In this document: in pieces, positions 36,656 to 48,639 of the stretch | How the letters are laid out: each line of letters opens with the position of its first letter | Position numbering within the stretch: position 1 is the first letter of the stretch | Assembly: GCF_050908995.1 (NCBI RefSeq) | Contig: NW_027484933.1 | Coordinates: forward strand, 62,001 to 126,000 | DNA length: 64,000 nt | Direction: 5' to 3' | Source: Andrena cerasifolii | Lineage: Eukaryota > Arthropoda > Insecta > Hymenoptera > Andrenidae | Translations under genes and position numbers: made by a program | The notes under the pieces: generated by a model | Database searches by the model: none | What the model was told of the DNA's origin: nothing | What the model saw: the letters and a program-made list of their open reading frames with translations, nothing else

Positions 36656-38903
36656 GAAGACGACAATCAAACTGAAGAAATCGGTGATTATAATGTATTT
36701 GCTGATGAGGAAAGGGAAAACAGTGAAATGTTTGCTGGTATAGCTGAAGTTTCAGTCAACGAAGCTTTGAGTAGTGAGGAGAAGGAAGCATGGGAAAGAG
36801 CAATTCAAGCTGAAGTTTCAAGTTTAATTAAAACTGATACTTTTGAGATAGTAAAGTACAAGGATGGGCAGAATGTAGTTGGGTCTCGCATCGTTCTAAC
36901 AAAGAAACATAGACCAGATGGATCAATTGTCCGCTATAAAGCCAGAATCGTAGCAAAAGGGAATAGTGAAAGATTTGGAATTGACTATCATCAAACGTTC
37001 GCACCAGTTGCTAGATTAAAAACGATCCATATGTTGATGGCTATTTCAGCTAGTTATGGCCTTCAGGTGCATCAAATAGATATAGTAACGGCCTATTTGA
37101 ATGGTCGACTTGACGAAGAGGTGATAATGAAAATGCCGGACATGCTAGAAGAAATGTTACAAAGAATAAGCCACAGTAATGACAAGAATATAAGTCGCAA
37201 AGCTAGTAGGTTATTAAATTCTATAAAAACTGGTGGTGATACTTGTAGACTCAACAAAGCATTGTATGGACTTCGCCAGGGAGGAAGAAAATGGAACGAA
37301 GCAATAGATGAAAGATTGAAGAATCTAGGATTGACTCCAACTGTTGGTGAGCCCTGTGTGTATTATGCTCATCGCAAAAATGATATTCTGTTCCTGTTAT
37401 TATATGTAGACGACATTGTAATTGCTTCTAAAAATGTCAAATGGATAGAAGAAATTAGAAGAGGACTTGCAGCCAAGTTTGACATTAAAGATTTAGGATT
37501 AGAAATAAATCAATCCTGTTTAGGACTGTATATATTGTAAATATTAGATCTAAGTTCTACATTGTTTTAGTTACTAAGACTAGATTAGCTTGCGCGAAAC
37601 TGCACGCGCTCTCCCTGGTTTGGGGTGAAAAGTTAACGGTGTCACCATCTCGTCGATTGTCGCGGCAACAATTGCCTTCTCCCCACTCTCTCTCTTTCGC
37701 GAGCGCCGATCGCGATCGCGAATACTCGAACCAGTCGGTCTCCTGGAGTCGTTCACTTTGCAACTTTTCTACCTCAAACCCAAGCCAAGCAGTCGGTCTC
37801 CTGGAGTCGTTCACTTTGCAACTTTTCTACCTCAAACCCAAACCACGGACTTTATTCTATAAAGGCTGAGACTCGTTTCTTTGTGCTGTGCAGTATAGTT
37901 TACAAGTAAAAGTGCAGTGCGCAGGTTTATTATCAACCTCTCAGTTAATAAACAAAATACCGGTCGTGATACTCGCGCTGGTGAAAAATCTAGAATGCTA
38001 CTTACACTAATTTAAACCTAGCTACAATTACCTTAACCTACTTAAAGCTACCTTATAAAGAGTTAAATTAAACTAAGAACTATTTTAACCACTAACAAAT
38101 CCAAAGATAAAATTATGATAAACCAAAGAGGCTACATTCTAGATATCATAAAACGGTTTGGAATGGACAAATGTAATACAGTCACTACACCATCTAAAGT
38201 GAAGTTTTATGATGAAAGTAATAATGGCTCAAGTGATAACGCATGTGAGAAATATCCTTATCGTGAACTGATAGGTGCTCTCATGTATTTATCGGAAGCC
38301 ACAAGGCCCGATATTTCGAATACAGTAACCAGGTTAGCACAGTTCACTATTTGTCCAAAGAGGTGGCATATTGTTAAAGCAAAAAGAGTTCTGAGATACC
38401 TTGCTGGAACCAAAGATTTAGGACTAGTCTATACTAAGTCAAATAATGCAATTATTGGATATTCTGATGCCGATTGGGGAGGTGATCCCACAGACCGCTG
38501 TTCCTTCACAGGGTATGTCTTTAACCTACGCAACGCAGCTATATCCTGGAGGTCTCAGAAGCAACAGACAGTCGCTTTATCCACTGCAGAGGCTGAGTAT
38601 GTTAGCCTATCAGAAGCTATACACCTGAGAAGCTTAATGATGGAAATTGGTCTAAAAGAACTCAGTAAAATAACAGTCTTTACTGATAATAGAGGTGCTG
38701 AATGTATAGCCAATAACCCAGTTTTCCATAAACGGCCGAAACATATAGACATTAAGTTTCATTTCATCCGAAATTCTATTAAGGATGAGTTGGTGGATGT
38801 GCAGCACCTACCTACACAAGAGATGGTGGCCGACGTTCTAACGAAACCATTAAGTCGTGCAGCTCGTGAAAATTGTGTTCATATATTTGGACTAGGAAAG
38901 TAA
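36656..38903 (+). pseudogene. Copia RT and RNase H, interrupted
   Basis: The first part (to 37511) carries the copia RT: RYKARIVAKGNSERFGIDY, VHQIDIVTAYLNG, LNKALYGLRQ and LLYVDDIVIAS. The solo LTR cuts the gene just after the catalytic region. The second part (from 38103, stop at 38903) has YRELIGALMYLSEATRPDI, SDADWGGDPTDRCSFTG, STAEAEYVSLSEA and the HIDIKFHFIR segment near the end. Each part is open; the gene is broken by the insertion and lacks its 5' half. Confidence 0.85.
37517..38097 (+). repeat. Solo LTR (581 bp) inside the copia gene
   Basis: Begins TGTTTAGGACTG and ends CCACTAACA, flanked by AATCC on both sides (37512-37516 and 38098-38102). It holds a TATA-like CTATAAAGG (about 37857), an AATAAA (about 37948) and a direct repeat of about 58 bases (CAGTCGGTCTCCTGGAGTCG twice, from about 37732). 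A lone LTR with target duplication shows that a whole element was here and was lost by LTR recombination. A 5-bp duplication fits gypsy or BEL/Pao. Confidence 0.85.
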
Positions 38904-38936
38904 TAAGTTATAGTGACGTACGATTTGAGAGGGGAG

Positions 38937-39205
38937 TGTTAGGTTCAAATCTTCCCGCCAAATACGTCACGTCACAATAATGTGTATACTTGACTAAAGT
39001 ATTGCTCTATTTCTCTTATAATGATTTCCGTCTATATACAGGCACTACTTACTTTTTATATATACAAAAGTTTCTGGTTACATGTTGACATGTGATTGTC
39101 TATCACTAAAGTTATATTATGTTAATCTCAATAAAATTAATCATGTTCTACCAATAATTAGTCTCTGATTAATTATCCACGGCCACCAAACATGACATTC
39201 TCACA
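38937..39205 (+). repeat. 3' LTR of the truncated copia element
   Basis: Starts TGTTAGG directly after the purine tract GAGAGGGGAG. The end is uncertain, either at 39192 or 39205, because the 5' partner is missing. AATAAAATT near 39130 is a possible poly(A) signal. Confidence 0.55.
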
Positions 39206-39226
39206 AATTAAAATAAAAAATATATA

Positions 39227-40291
39227 CAGGGTGTCCCACTAAGGAGTGGACAGCGCGATATCTCTTAAAGTATTGTCGATAAAAATATAAAAAAAATAGG
39301 GAATTGCATGGTTCGAGGGGGCCCATTTATTAGCGCGAACGAATTTTGTTTTCGATTATTATTTTAAAAGATACGATGGTCAAGTTCGGTTTCTCAAATG
39401 GAACTATTTTTTTTGAACACCTGAGTTGATAGTGCGTTCCAAGACAAATTCAATAAGCTTTAATGTATACACTTTATTTCCACTGGTTTTTAAGATATTG
39501 CGCTTGCAAATTTACTGATTTTCACTGGAAGAAAACCCTCTGGAATAGGAAGGACCGGGGTCGGTCTTACTGGCGCTACGGGTGGTATTGCCTGTTGAAA
39601 CTGATACCTACCTGCCAAAGGTCTACGACAGGGTTCGCAGGCCCAAAAGCTGGACAATTCTTTTCCGTCAGAAATGCTACTTAGGTAGGTACATCTGCGG
39701 TATCGAGAAGCGCATCGTTACTATTATTTCGCACTTGCTTCTACGCTCGGATGGCCGGTTCTTTCGGGAGGGATGCAAGTTGGATTGGTTAGGTTAGGAG
39801 GAGTGAAAGTTGCTAGACTAAATTTCAACCATAGGGAGCAGATTGTGTCAAAAGAAAAGAATTGTCCAGCCTTTGGGCCTGCCATTTCTGGCGTAGACCT
39901 TTGGCAGGTAAGTATCCATTTCAACAGGCAGTGCCACCCGTGGCGCCAGTAAGACCGCCCCCGGTTTTTGCCATTCCAGAGGGGTTTCTTGCAGTGAAAA
40001 TCAGTAAATTGGCAAGCGCAATATCTTAAAAACCGGTGGAAATAAAGTGTATACATTAAAGCTTATTGAATTTGTCTTGGAACGCACTATCAACTCAGGT
40101 GTTCAAAAAAAATAGTTCCATTTGAAAAACCGAACTTGACCATCGTATCTTTTAAAATAATAATCGAAAACAAAATTCGTTCGCGCTAATAAATGGGCCC
40201 CCTCGAACCATGCAATTCCCTATTTTTTTATATTTTTATCGACAATACTTTAAGAGATATCGCGCTGTCCACTCCTTAGTGGGACACCCTG
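39227..40291. mobile_element. Long-arm fold-back element, copy 1
   Basis: Ends CAGGGTGTCCCACTAAGGAG and its complement, within a TATATA context on both sides (TA duplication likely). The arms of roughly 450 bases pair along most of their length, with a short central loop containing GGTTAGGTTAGGAGGAG. Part of the right arm is deleted. The short frames in it are arm sequences read in both directions, not genes. Confidence 0.8.
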
Positions 40292-41736
40292 TATATATAA
40301 AAATAATAAAAAGCAAAAAAAATTAAAAGAAAAATAATAAATAAAAAAATAAAAACTAATTTAAAAAAATAAAATAATTTTTTTAAAAATTAAAAATTTA
40401 AAAAATGTTAAATTAATTAATTTTTTTTAAAAATAATAAAAAAAATTTAAAAATTAAAAAAAAAATTAAAATTAAAATTTTTTTAATTAAAAAACATTAA
40501 AAAATTAAAAAAATTAAAAATGAAATTTCTTAAAAATTTTTAAAAAAATTAAAAATATTAAAATAAAACAATAATAAAAAGCAAAAAAAATAAATGAGAT
40601 TTAAAAAAAATTAAAACAAGAAATAAAAAAACAATTAAAAAGGATAAAAAAAGAAAAAAATTAAAATATTTGTTTTAAAAAATAAAAAATAAAAAATAAA
40701 AAATAAAGAAATAAAAAAAGTATAAAATAAAATTAAAAGGAAATTTGAAAAATAAAATTTTTTTTTAATTTTTTTTAAATTTTTAAAAATATAACGAAAA
40801 AATATAATTTTTTTAAAAAAATAAAAAAAAATTAAAAAAATTTTTTTTTAAATATTAAAAAAAATTTTTAAAAATTAAAAATAAATTAAAAATAAAATTA
40901 AAATTTTTTTCTAAAAATTTTAAAAAATTTAAAAAAAAATTTTAAAAATTTTTTAAAAATTAAAAAAGTATTTAAAAATATTTTAAAAAAATAAAAAAAA
41001 AAATTTACACTAATTTTAAAATTTTTTAAAAATATAAAAATAAATATTTTTTAAAAAAAAAATTAAAAAAATTAACAAAAATTTTTGTAGAAAAATAAAA
41101 AAAAATTAACAAAATTTTTTTTAGAATAATTAAAAAGAAATTTTTTTTAAAATCTTTTAAAATTTATTTTTAATTTTTTTTAAAAAAATTCTTTTTAATT
41201 TTTTAAAAAAATATATTTCAATTTTATATTTAATTTTTTTTTAATTTTCTTTTAATTTTTTAAAATTTTTTAAAAATTTTTTCCTTTAATTTTGTTTCTT
41301 TTTAATTTTTTTAATTTTTTTTAATTTTTTAAAAAAAAAATTTTATATATTTTTGTTATTTTTTTTTAAAAATTAAAAATTTTTTTTTTAAATTTTTAAA
41401 AATTATTTTAATTTTTTTAAAAAATTATTTCAATTTTTTTAAAAATTATTTTAAAATTTTTTGTTAATTTTTTATATATTTTTATTTTAATTTTTTTTTT
41501 AATTTTTAAAATTTTTTTATTTTTTTTTTATTTTTTTTTATTAATTTTTGTATTAATTTTTATTTACTTATTTTGTAAACATTATTTATTTTTTAATATA
41601 TATATATATTTTAAATTTCTTTAAAATTTTTTTTTGAATTCTTTTTTTTATTTTTTTTTTGAATTTTTTTTTGTATTTTTTTAAAAAAAATTTCAAATTT
41701 TTGTTCTTAAATTTGTGTTTAATTCTTTAGTTATTT
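40292..41736. repeat. Near-pure A/T low-complexity block
   Basis: Runs of A and T with almost no G or C. To about 41130 the plus strand is A-rich, thereafter T-rich. No gene or clean tandem unit. Confidence 0.85.
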
Positions 41737-41741
41737 ATTTA

Positions 41742-41983
41742 TGTTAGAGTTTGCAGGTCGAAGAAAGGAAGATAATACGCGGTCAGTTTCAAGTGATATA
41801 ATTAACTTTTATAAAGTACAATTTGGAAAACGTTAAGACGTACAACCCGCGCGTGTCGCTAGGTTGGGACGAGTACAGAGAGGGGATCCAGAGGTCGCCG
41901 TCTGGAGGGAGTCCCAGGGCATCAAGGCAGCCTTTTCACGACTGCCTGGTGCGTCCGCAATGTATGTTGCACTATCTCCAACA
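41742..41983. repeat. Solo LTR (242 bp)
   Basis: TGTTAGAGTTTGCAGG...TATCTCCAACA, flanked by ATTTA on both sides (41737-41741 and 41984-41988). It stands as a GC-richer island in the A/T block. Confidence 0.75.
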
Positions 41984-41988
41984 ATTTA

Positions 41989-42768
41989 TTTTGTAATTTT
42001 TTAAAACAAAATTTTTATGATTTTTTAAAGAAATTTTCTTAATTTTAAAATTAAAAAAATTTTTTTTTTCTTTTTAATATTTTTGTTAATTATTTTAAAA
42101 AAATAAATATTATTTATAAAATTTTTTATTTTAATACTTTTTGTTTTTTTTTTAAATATTTTAAAAAATTTTTGTTTGTTTAATTTTTTTTAATTTTTTA
42201 AAAAAATTTTATATATTTTTTTTGTTAATTCTTTAAAAAATTAAATTTTTTTTTTTAATTATTTAAATTTTTTAAAATTTTTTAAAAATTATTTTAAAGT
42301 TTTTCTAAATTTTTTAAAAATTTTAAAAATTTAAAATTTTTTTTTAATTTTTTTAAATTTTTTTAAAATTTTTTTTTAATTTTTTGACTTTTTAATTTTT
42401 CTAAAAAAATTAACAAAAATTTTGTTTATGAAAGTTGAAATGAAATCAAATTAAAAAATTTAAATTTAAAAATAATTTAGAAATTTTATTTTAAAAAATT
42501 TAAAAAAAAATTAAAAAAAGAATAAAAAATCGGAAAGAAAAAATTTAAAAAAAAATAAAATAAAAGTAAAAGAAAATTTGAAAAATAAAATTAAATAAAA
42601 TTTAAAAAAAAATAAAAATAAAAAAAAATTTAAAATGAAAAAGAAAAAATTTTTTTTAAAAAATTTAAAAATAAATTAAAATAAAATTTAAAGAAAAATT
42701 AAAAAAATTAAAAAGAAATTTTTTTTTAAAAATTTTATAAAAAAAATAATAAAAATGGAAAAAATAAG
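41989..42768. repeat. A/T low-complexity block
   Basis: T-rich on the plus strand to about 42420, then A-rich. No gene. Confidence 0.85.
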
Positions 42769-42772
42769 TGAA

Positions 42773-43640
42773 TGTTACGTCCCGATATAGGACTTCCTGT
42801 AAATCACCCCGAGCGGTTGGAATGATTTACCGGGTTCTTGCTCTATCGAAGGGCTAAGGCCCACGTTGACTATACTTACCGGGAATATGGAAGGTGACAA
42901 GGGGTTGAAAGAATAAAGTACAGGGGATATAAGGGAGAAACGATAAGGATAAATATATTGTTACATAAATAAGATTATCCTACCTCGAGACAGCGCTTCG
43001 TCTCAGCTGTCGCTCGCTGTGTCGCTCGGGTGTCGCGCGGCACGCTTGCCGTCTCGTGTTTCGGTCGCTCGCAGTGTCGCTGACCCACGGGTAGGTCGTG
43101 GTCGCTCGCTGTGCTTCTCGGATGTCGGTGGCCTAGAGCCCGTCGTACCGCACTGTCTCTAACGTACTTCTACGCGGTCCTACGTCGGTCTCGATTGACG
43201 CGCAAGGGCTCTCCCGGCTATGCCGTTTCCTGTGTGTCGGACGGAGTTACCCTTCTTACGAATTACTATCGGCCGATCGCGCTTCGCGGAATCTGCGTGG
43301 AGACGTGGTCGCGGTATCTAGACGGTCCTCTTCCTAACTCGAGCACTCGAATAATAATGAACCTTTTAGCGGCTCCCGATCGCGGGCCGAACCACGAACG
43401 ATCCCTATGAATGGGGGAAACTGCCCCGTCGGCAGCTGTCGCTTGCTTCACCAATTCCCTGATTATTGAGAAATAATTGTGGGAATTGGGCCGAGCGCGG
43501 TCGCTGTCCCCATCGCTGTTGCCACGGGCTCAGCACCCCTCGATTGCTACACGCGAGGCGATTCCGCTGGATCGCCCATGCGAAACAAAAGCGACGCGTG
43601 GACAGCAAGCACGGGATGGACCTAAAGGGCCCATGTAACA
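42773..43640. repeat. Solo LTR (868 bp)
   Basis: TGTTACGTCCCGATATAGG...GGGCCCATGTAACA, flanked by TGAA on both sides (42769-42772 and 43641-43644). The 4-bp duplication suggests gypsy. The open frames in its GC-rich half (43111-43410, 43266-43651) have no domains and are not called. TCGCTCGCTGTG-like words recur between about 43010 and 43115. Confidence 0.8.
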
Positions 43641-43644
43641 TGAA

Positions 43645-44685
43645 AAATTAAACAAAATTAAAGAAAATTAAAAAAAAAAATTTTAAAATTAAAAAAGGAT
43701 TTTTAAAAAATTTTAAAAAAAATTTTAAAAAATATAATTTTTTTAAATTCAAAAATAAATTAAAGAAAATTTAAAAAAAAAATAAAATCAAATAAAATTA
43801 TAGAAAAATTAAAAAATTAAAAGAAATTTAAAAAAGGAGAAATTAAAAAAAAATTAATAAAAAAAAAAATTTAAATTAAAATAAAAAAAATAATAAGAAG
43901 CAAAAAATAAATGAAATTTAAAAAAAAAAATAAAAAAATGAACCAAAATAAAAAAAAATAAAAAAAACAAAAAGACAATTAAAAAAAATTAAAAAAAAAT
44001 TAAAAATATAAAAAAATTTAAATAAAATTAAAAGAAAATTTGAAAAAGAAAATTAAAAAATATATATATTTAAAAAATTTAAAAAAACATTATAATTTTT
44101 TTTTTAATTTAAAATAATTTAGAAAAATATTTAAAACAATTTAAAAAAAAAATTAAAAAAATTTTCAAATTAAAAAAAAAAATTTTTAAATTTAAAAAAA
44201 AATTTTAGTTTAAAAAAATTAACAAAAAAATATAAAATAAATTTTTAAAATTAAAAAAAAAATTAAACAAATTTTTTTTAATTTTTAAAATAAATTAGCA
44301 AAAAAAATTTTTTTAAATTTAAAAAAAAATTTAAAAATTTAAAAAAAATTTAAAATTAAAAAAAAATTTTTTACAAAATTTAAAAAAAAAATTATAAAAA
44401 TTTTAAAAAAAATTATAAAAAAAAATTATAAAAAAATTTTTAAAAAAATTATAAAAAAATTTTTAAAAAAATAAAAAAAATATATATATAATTTAAAAAA
44501 ATTTAAAATAATAAAAAAAATTTAAAATTAAAAAAATAATAATAATTTTTTAAAAAAAATTAAAAATATAAAAAAAAATTTAAAAATTAAAAAAAAAATA
44601 AGAAAAAATTAAAAAAAAAATAAGAAAAAATTAAAAAAAAAAATAAAATAACATTTTAAAAAATTAAAAAAAAATAAAAGAAGTT
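43645..44685. repeat. A/T low-complexity block, A-rich on the plus strand
   Basis: About 1 kb of A runs broken by single T or TT; no gene. Confidence 0.85.
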
Positions 44686-46355
44686 TGACGTCTCACTATT
44701 TTTCGCGCGGTCCTATTCCAAAAATCTATTAGTAAACCTCAAAACCACTCCACCGAAGTCCCTGAAACTCAACTCTTACCCCATCTCCTCAATCGTCGAT
44801 CACCTTGATGTTGTACCTTAGCGGTCCCCAATACAAGATGATCGATACAAAACTCCACCTCGATGATGTATCTTAGAGATCCCCATCACGAGATAATCGT
44901 TACAAAACCCCTTCGCCTATTCGCCACATGAGGCACGAATCCTTCCCTTTAAAACGAATTCAAACAAGTCCATCGTTACAAAAATCCTCTTAAATCGACA
45001 CCACGTCTCAATCCCCTCTTTACGACTCACAGAGTCCAAGCCAATCTAACCCCTTTCCTATAAAACACCCGAAATCCATACGACGAGTTGAGTATCTCTT
45101 TTCGCAGTCATATAAACCCCAGAAATCTAATTGCGACGTATATTTGGCGTACGTGACATAAATACGTCTATTAATAGACGTACCGTTTATAAAAAACCCC
45201 TGAAGTTCTACTACGACTTATTTCTTAATTGTGTCAAGGTCTTTACCGCGCGTACCCCCCGCGATACTCCTGTAAAATCTTATAAATACGAGGTCCTGAG
45301 AGGCCGGAGCATTCATTTTTCTGTCACGAAAGTCCGTGAACAACTAAATTATATTACGAAAAGTTTATAATTAGATGATTCCAAAAGTGTTCAAATCAGT
45401 GCTCTACGGCAACTACCGTAAGCAATTATAATTATTAATATTGTTATTCATCTCCATACCATTGACTATTATTATTTTGTCTATCAAAGCTTATTGCGAA
45501 ACTTCATTATTTTGTATTACTAACGTTTATTACCTACATATATATATTCTCATTAATGCTTTCTTTGTGTATATATATTTTTTGCATTACTATTCTTACT
45601 GTATTCCATGTTATATTGCATTCTAAAGCTTATTGCGATCATTTATATTTCGTATTAGCAACGCTTATTGCTTCTATAATAATATCATTTGCTTATATCT
45701 ATGTACTTCATATTCATATTTTCATATTGTGATTAATTACCATCTATATCAATGTCATGTGCCAATGCTCAAAATCCATAGCATTATTAATAAACCGCTT
45801 AGTTTTAAATCACGCTTTGAATTATTGTGTGCACCCTTTGGTTACCAAGATCCCAAACAAACAAGCTGCCGCAACAGCTGATTTCTGTTAGTGAACGCGA
45901 GACGCTTACTCTGTTTACAAACATACTATTGCATGAGCCGAATAATATAACGGTAAATCCAATTACCAAGCCAAAACTAAAATAAGACCTAACAGGTGTT
46001 TCCAGGGTGTGTATTCGCCTTTTAAAACCTTCCCTGGTCGATCAGAGTGACGGATTTAATATTCGCGCCTGATCCCCTTCAAAATCCTCAGAGTGCTGGA
46101 TTATAGATTCGCGCCTGAATTCCTTCCAAACCCTCAGTGTGACGGATTCAATATTCGCGCATAAGTTCCTTCCAAACCCTCAGTGTGACGGATTCAATAT
46201 TCGCGCCTAAGTTCCTTCCAAACCCTCAGTGTGACGGATTTAATATTCGCGCCTGGTCTTCCCCCAAAATCTCAGAGTGCTGGATTTTAGATTCGCGCCT
46301 GTCTTTTTCCTTCCCCATAGTCATCGTTCCTAAAGACCTCACCCGGGACGTGACA
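44686..46355 (+). repeat. 5' LTR, 1670 bp
   Basis: Unusually long for gypsy. The frames within it (45131-45370, 45441-45626, 45633-45881) recur in the 3' LTR simply because the LTRs are copies. Near the 3' end it holds tandem units of about 46 bases. Confidence 0.92.
46040..46300 (+). repeat. 46-bp tandem units inside the 5' LTR
   Basis: Units contain GACGGATTCAATATTCGCGC or GCTGGATTATAGATTCGCGC followed by CCTTCCAAACCCTCA. This LTR has one more unit than the 3' LTR (55430-55640). Confidence 0.85.
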
Positions 46356-46521
46356 TATTTTTGGTGAAAGCGGTGGGATCCGTCAACTGTTAATAGGAAT
46401 AAATTCCCAAACATACTGTACCCACAATTGCCTATTTAGCGTGTATACAGAATACGTTAGTCCGTGGAAACCAGCCTACAGGAGCCGCCAATTACAAAAT
46501 TTGACGGCATCTATACAGTGG

Positions 46522-47115
46522 ATGGTCTGTGTTTCCGAAACCATAGTAGCAAATAACGAAGACGACGAAATTTGCTTAAGTTGCTCCCAACTAGATCCAA
46601 CAAATACGGTGATAACGTATCAAATTCATTTCTTACATACGCCTTATACATTCCCTAATTGCCCTCGGTGCAATACAGTTTTATTACAAACGCGTCCCGC
46701 AACCAATTGTGTCGTGTGCACACGGTGGTACTTTCTTTCAAACCAAGTCTGAATCACTTAGGAAACATTTACCTACGAAATCTAAACAAACTGCCTGACG
46801 AGACATAATACATTGATACCTAACATGCGCGATTCGCGTTAACGTCAAAACACGTTATATTACCGAAGCCGCAGGCTGCGGGGCGTTTTGTCAGATTCAA
46901 ACGCATTAATCTGTGTTACGGGGGGCGTAGCAACGACCACGGAAGGCGTAAAATTTTGCCTAAATTGTTTTAATTCAAACCCGGTGGAAATGGACGAGAT
47001 ATATCAAGTGCACTACCACCAACCTAACGATATATTCCCTGAATGCCCTCGTTGCAAAAACCTCTTGTTCAAAGTTACCTACCGTGTGTACAGAGCATTA
47101 CCGTCAAATAAGTAA
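46522..47115 (+). pseudogene. Two paralogous Cys-rich (zinc-ribbon-like) small ORFs before gag
   Basis: Two frames in the same register, 46522-46752 (first ATG) and 46888-47115 (begins TTG), encode related peptides. The first has MVCVSETIVANNEDDEICLSC ending in LSC, then YQIHFLHTPYTFPNCPRC; the second has ICVTGG, FCLNC, then YQVHYHQPNDIFPECPRC. The shared CxxC...YQxH...FPxCPRC layout would hold one zinc ion per copy. Stops lie between them, so they are either two genes or one broken tandem-domain gene. Such ORFs are not part of the usual gypsy gene set. No function is assigned. Confidence 0.45.
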
Positions 47116-47230
47116 AAATCATAACAGATTCGATATTAACTACCCGGGTAGAGAGCACGGTAGGCTTTGAATAACAGCTACCGTACGCCCAAATTAAGAA
47201 AACCCAAAACTATTTCGGGAGAAATCAAAC

Positions 47231-48631
47231 ATGTCCGTGTACGGGGAAACCGACGATTCTTGCGTGGTGGACCAAGACTCAGGCCCTTCCACTAAAGCTG
47301 TAGACACCGCAACCGCCGAATTAATGGAACGGGTGAAATTATTGCGGGAAAAACAAGCTGAAATTGAGAGCTTGTACGGGAGTTATGTTATAAACCCGAA
47401 AACCAACACGCGTTCGGGCGTGGCCGCCAGTTCAGATGGCCCCGCATTGGAAGGTTCTTCCGGTCAAATTCAAGCCATCCGCGAAATTATGGAAAAACAT
47501 CTTGCACCCCCGCCAACGGCAAACAATTTTACTACTCCAGGTTCCTCCCGTTTCGATAGATAACCGGTGCCAAATTATAATAACGTTCCTGAGGCAATGA
47601 ATCGTAACTATATTCCGAACCAGGATCCAACACCCCAGATCACGTTAAGAGACGCCATAGAAACGGTCCCTAATTTTAACTGACATAATATACCAGTGGT
47701 GCAATTCGCGAGAGCCTGCAATAGGGCTAAAGCTCTGGTTCCCCCGCAGGCTGAACCCCAGCTGGCGAGGTTGTTACGCAATAAACTGTAGGACCACGCC
47801 TGTTTGGCCGTTGAGGATAGGGTTTTTGACTCTGTAAATGATTTAATTAAACAACTTAAACGCACTTTCTCCCCTGCCAAAACTTCGGACCATTATCGTG
47901 GGGAACTTGCTAATATTATTAAAGGAAATAACAAACACGTACTAGAATACATCTCGCGTGTTAAGGATCTCCGATTCGCTATTTTGGAAGAGGACAGAGA
48001 ATATTATCGCGATTTCGCACCGAATCACCCTGAGGACCTAGATCGTTTGACGTTAGACTCATTTGTAGATGGCCTTCCTCCCCATATACGAACAAGATTA
48101 TTCCAACATAATTTCGAAACGCTCGATGAAGCTTTTGAGCTAGCTGTACACGTGGATAAGAAGATTGAGAGGGATCGTCAATGGTTTTCAGAACAAAAGG
48201 CCCCGAAATTAACGTGCCAACTCTGCAATAAGACAGGACACGACGCACGGTCCTGCCGAGGCAATCAAAATATAGTTTCACAACTCTTCGAGAGATACCC
48301 TCCAAACCGCGTTGTAGGATACGGAAACCCTGCACCCAATCCTCTGCTCCCTTACTGGGACAAAACTCGACCTCCTCCCTCAAGACCTACAGAATTGCGG
48401 ATCTGTGCGTATTGCAAAAAGCCCGGACATTTAATCTCAGAATGTAGAAAACGCTTATTCAATCGCAATGAGAGAAATCCTGGAACCTTCCAAGAACGTG
48501 ACTCGGGAAACGCTCTGCCCCTACGGTCAACTATGGAGGCGTACCGTGGAACGGGCGAAGCAGGAGCGCGTCCAATAGAAATACAAACGGAACCGGGAAT
48601 ATCGAAACTAGAATCGCAACAGCATGGTTAA
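47231..48631 (+). pseudogene. Gag with two zinc knuckles, three in-frame stops
   Basis: ATG at 47231. The frame is interrupted by TAA (47561-47563), TGA (near 47680) and TAG (near 47790), all without shifts, and then is open to 48631. Visible are an N-terminal coiled-coil-like stretch (LMERVKLLREKQAEIESL), a capsid-like region (FDSVNDLIKQLKRTFSPAK; LDSFVDGLPPHIRTRL), and two CCHC knuckles, CQLCNKTGHDARSC and CAYCKKPGHLISEC. Confidence 0.85.
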
Positions 48632-48639
48632 CCACTGCC

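Larger units (their letters stand above)
36605..39205 (+). mobile_element. Copia-type element, 5'-truncated, split by a solo LTR
   Basis: Coding sequence begins inside the region before RT and runs to RNase H. It is interrupted at 37517-38097 by a foreign LTR and followed by a purine tract (GAGAGGGGAG) and a 3' LTR starting TGTTAGG at 38937. Gag, protease and integrase are absent. It differs in sequence from the copia element at 7-16 kb. Confidence 0.8.

Noticed and set aside
39463..40056. Frames of 70-110 aa in the fold-back elements (also 56226-56742)
   Set aside because: Matching frames occur on both strands because the arms are inverted copies. No transposase motif is present.
43111..43651. 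Frames of 60-99 aa in the GC-rich part of the 868-bp solo LTR
   Set aside because: They lie fully within an LTR bounded by a target duplication and have no domain.
45131..45881. Frames in the long LTR (also 54516-55266)
   Set aside because: They recur because the LTRs are copies. AT-rich, hydrophobic and without known domains.
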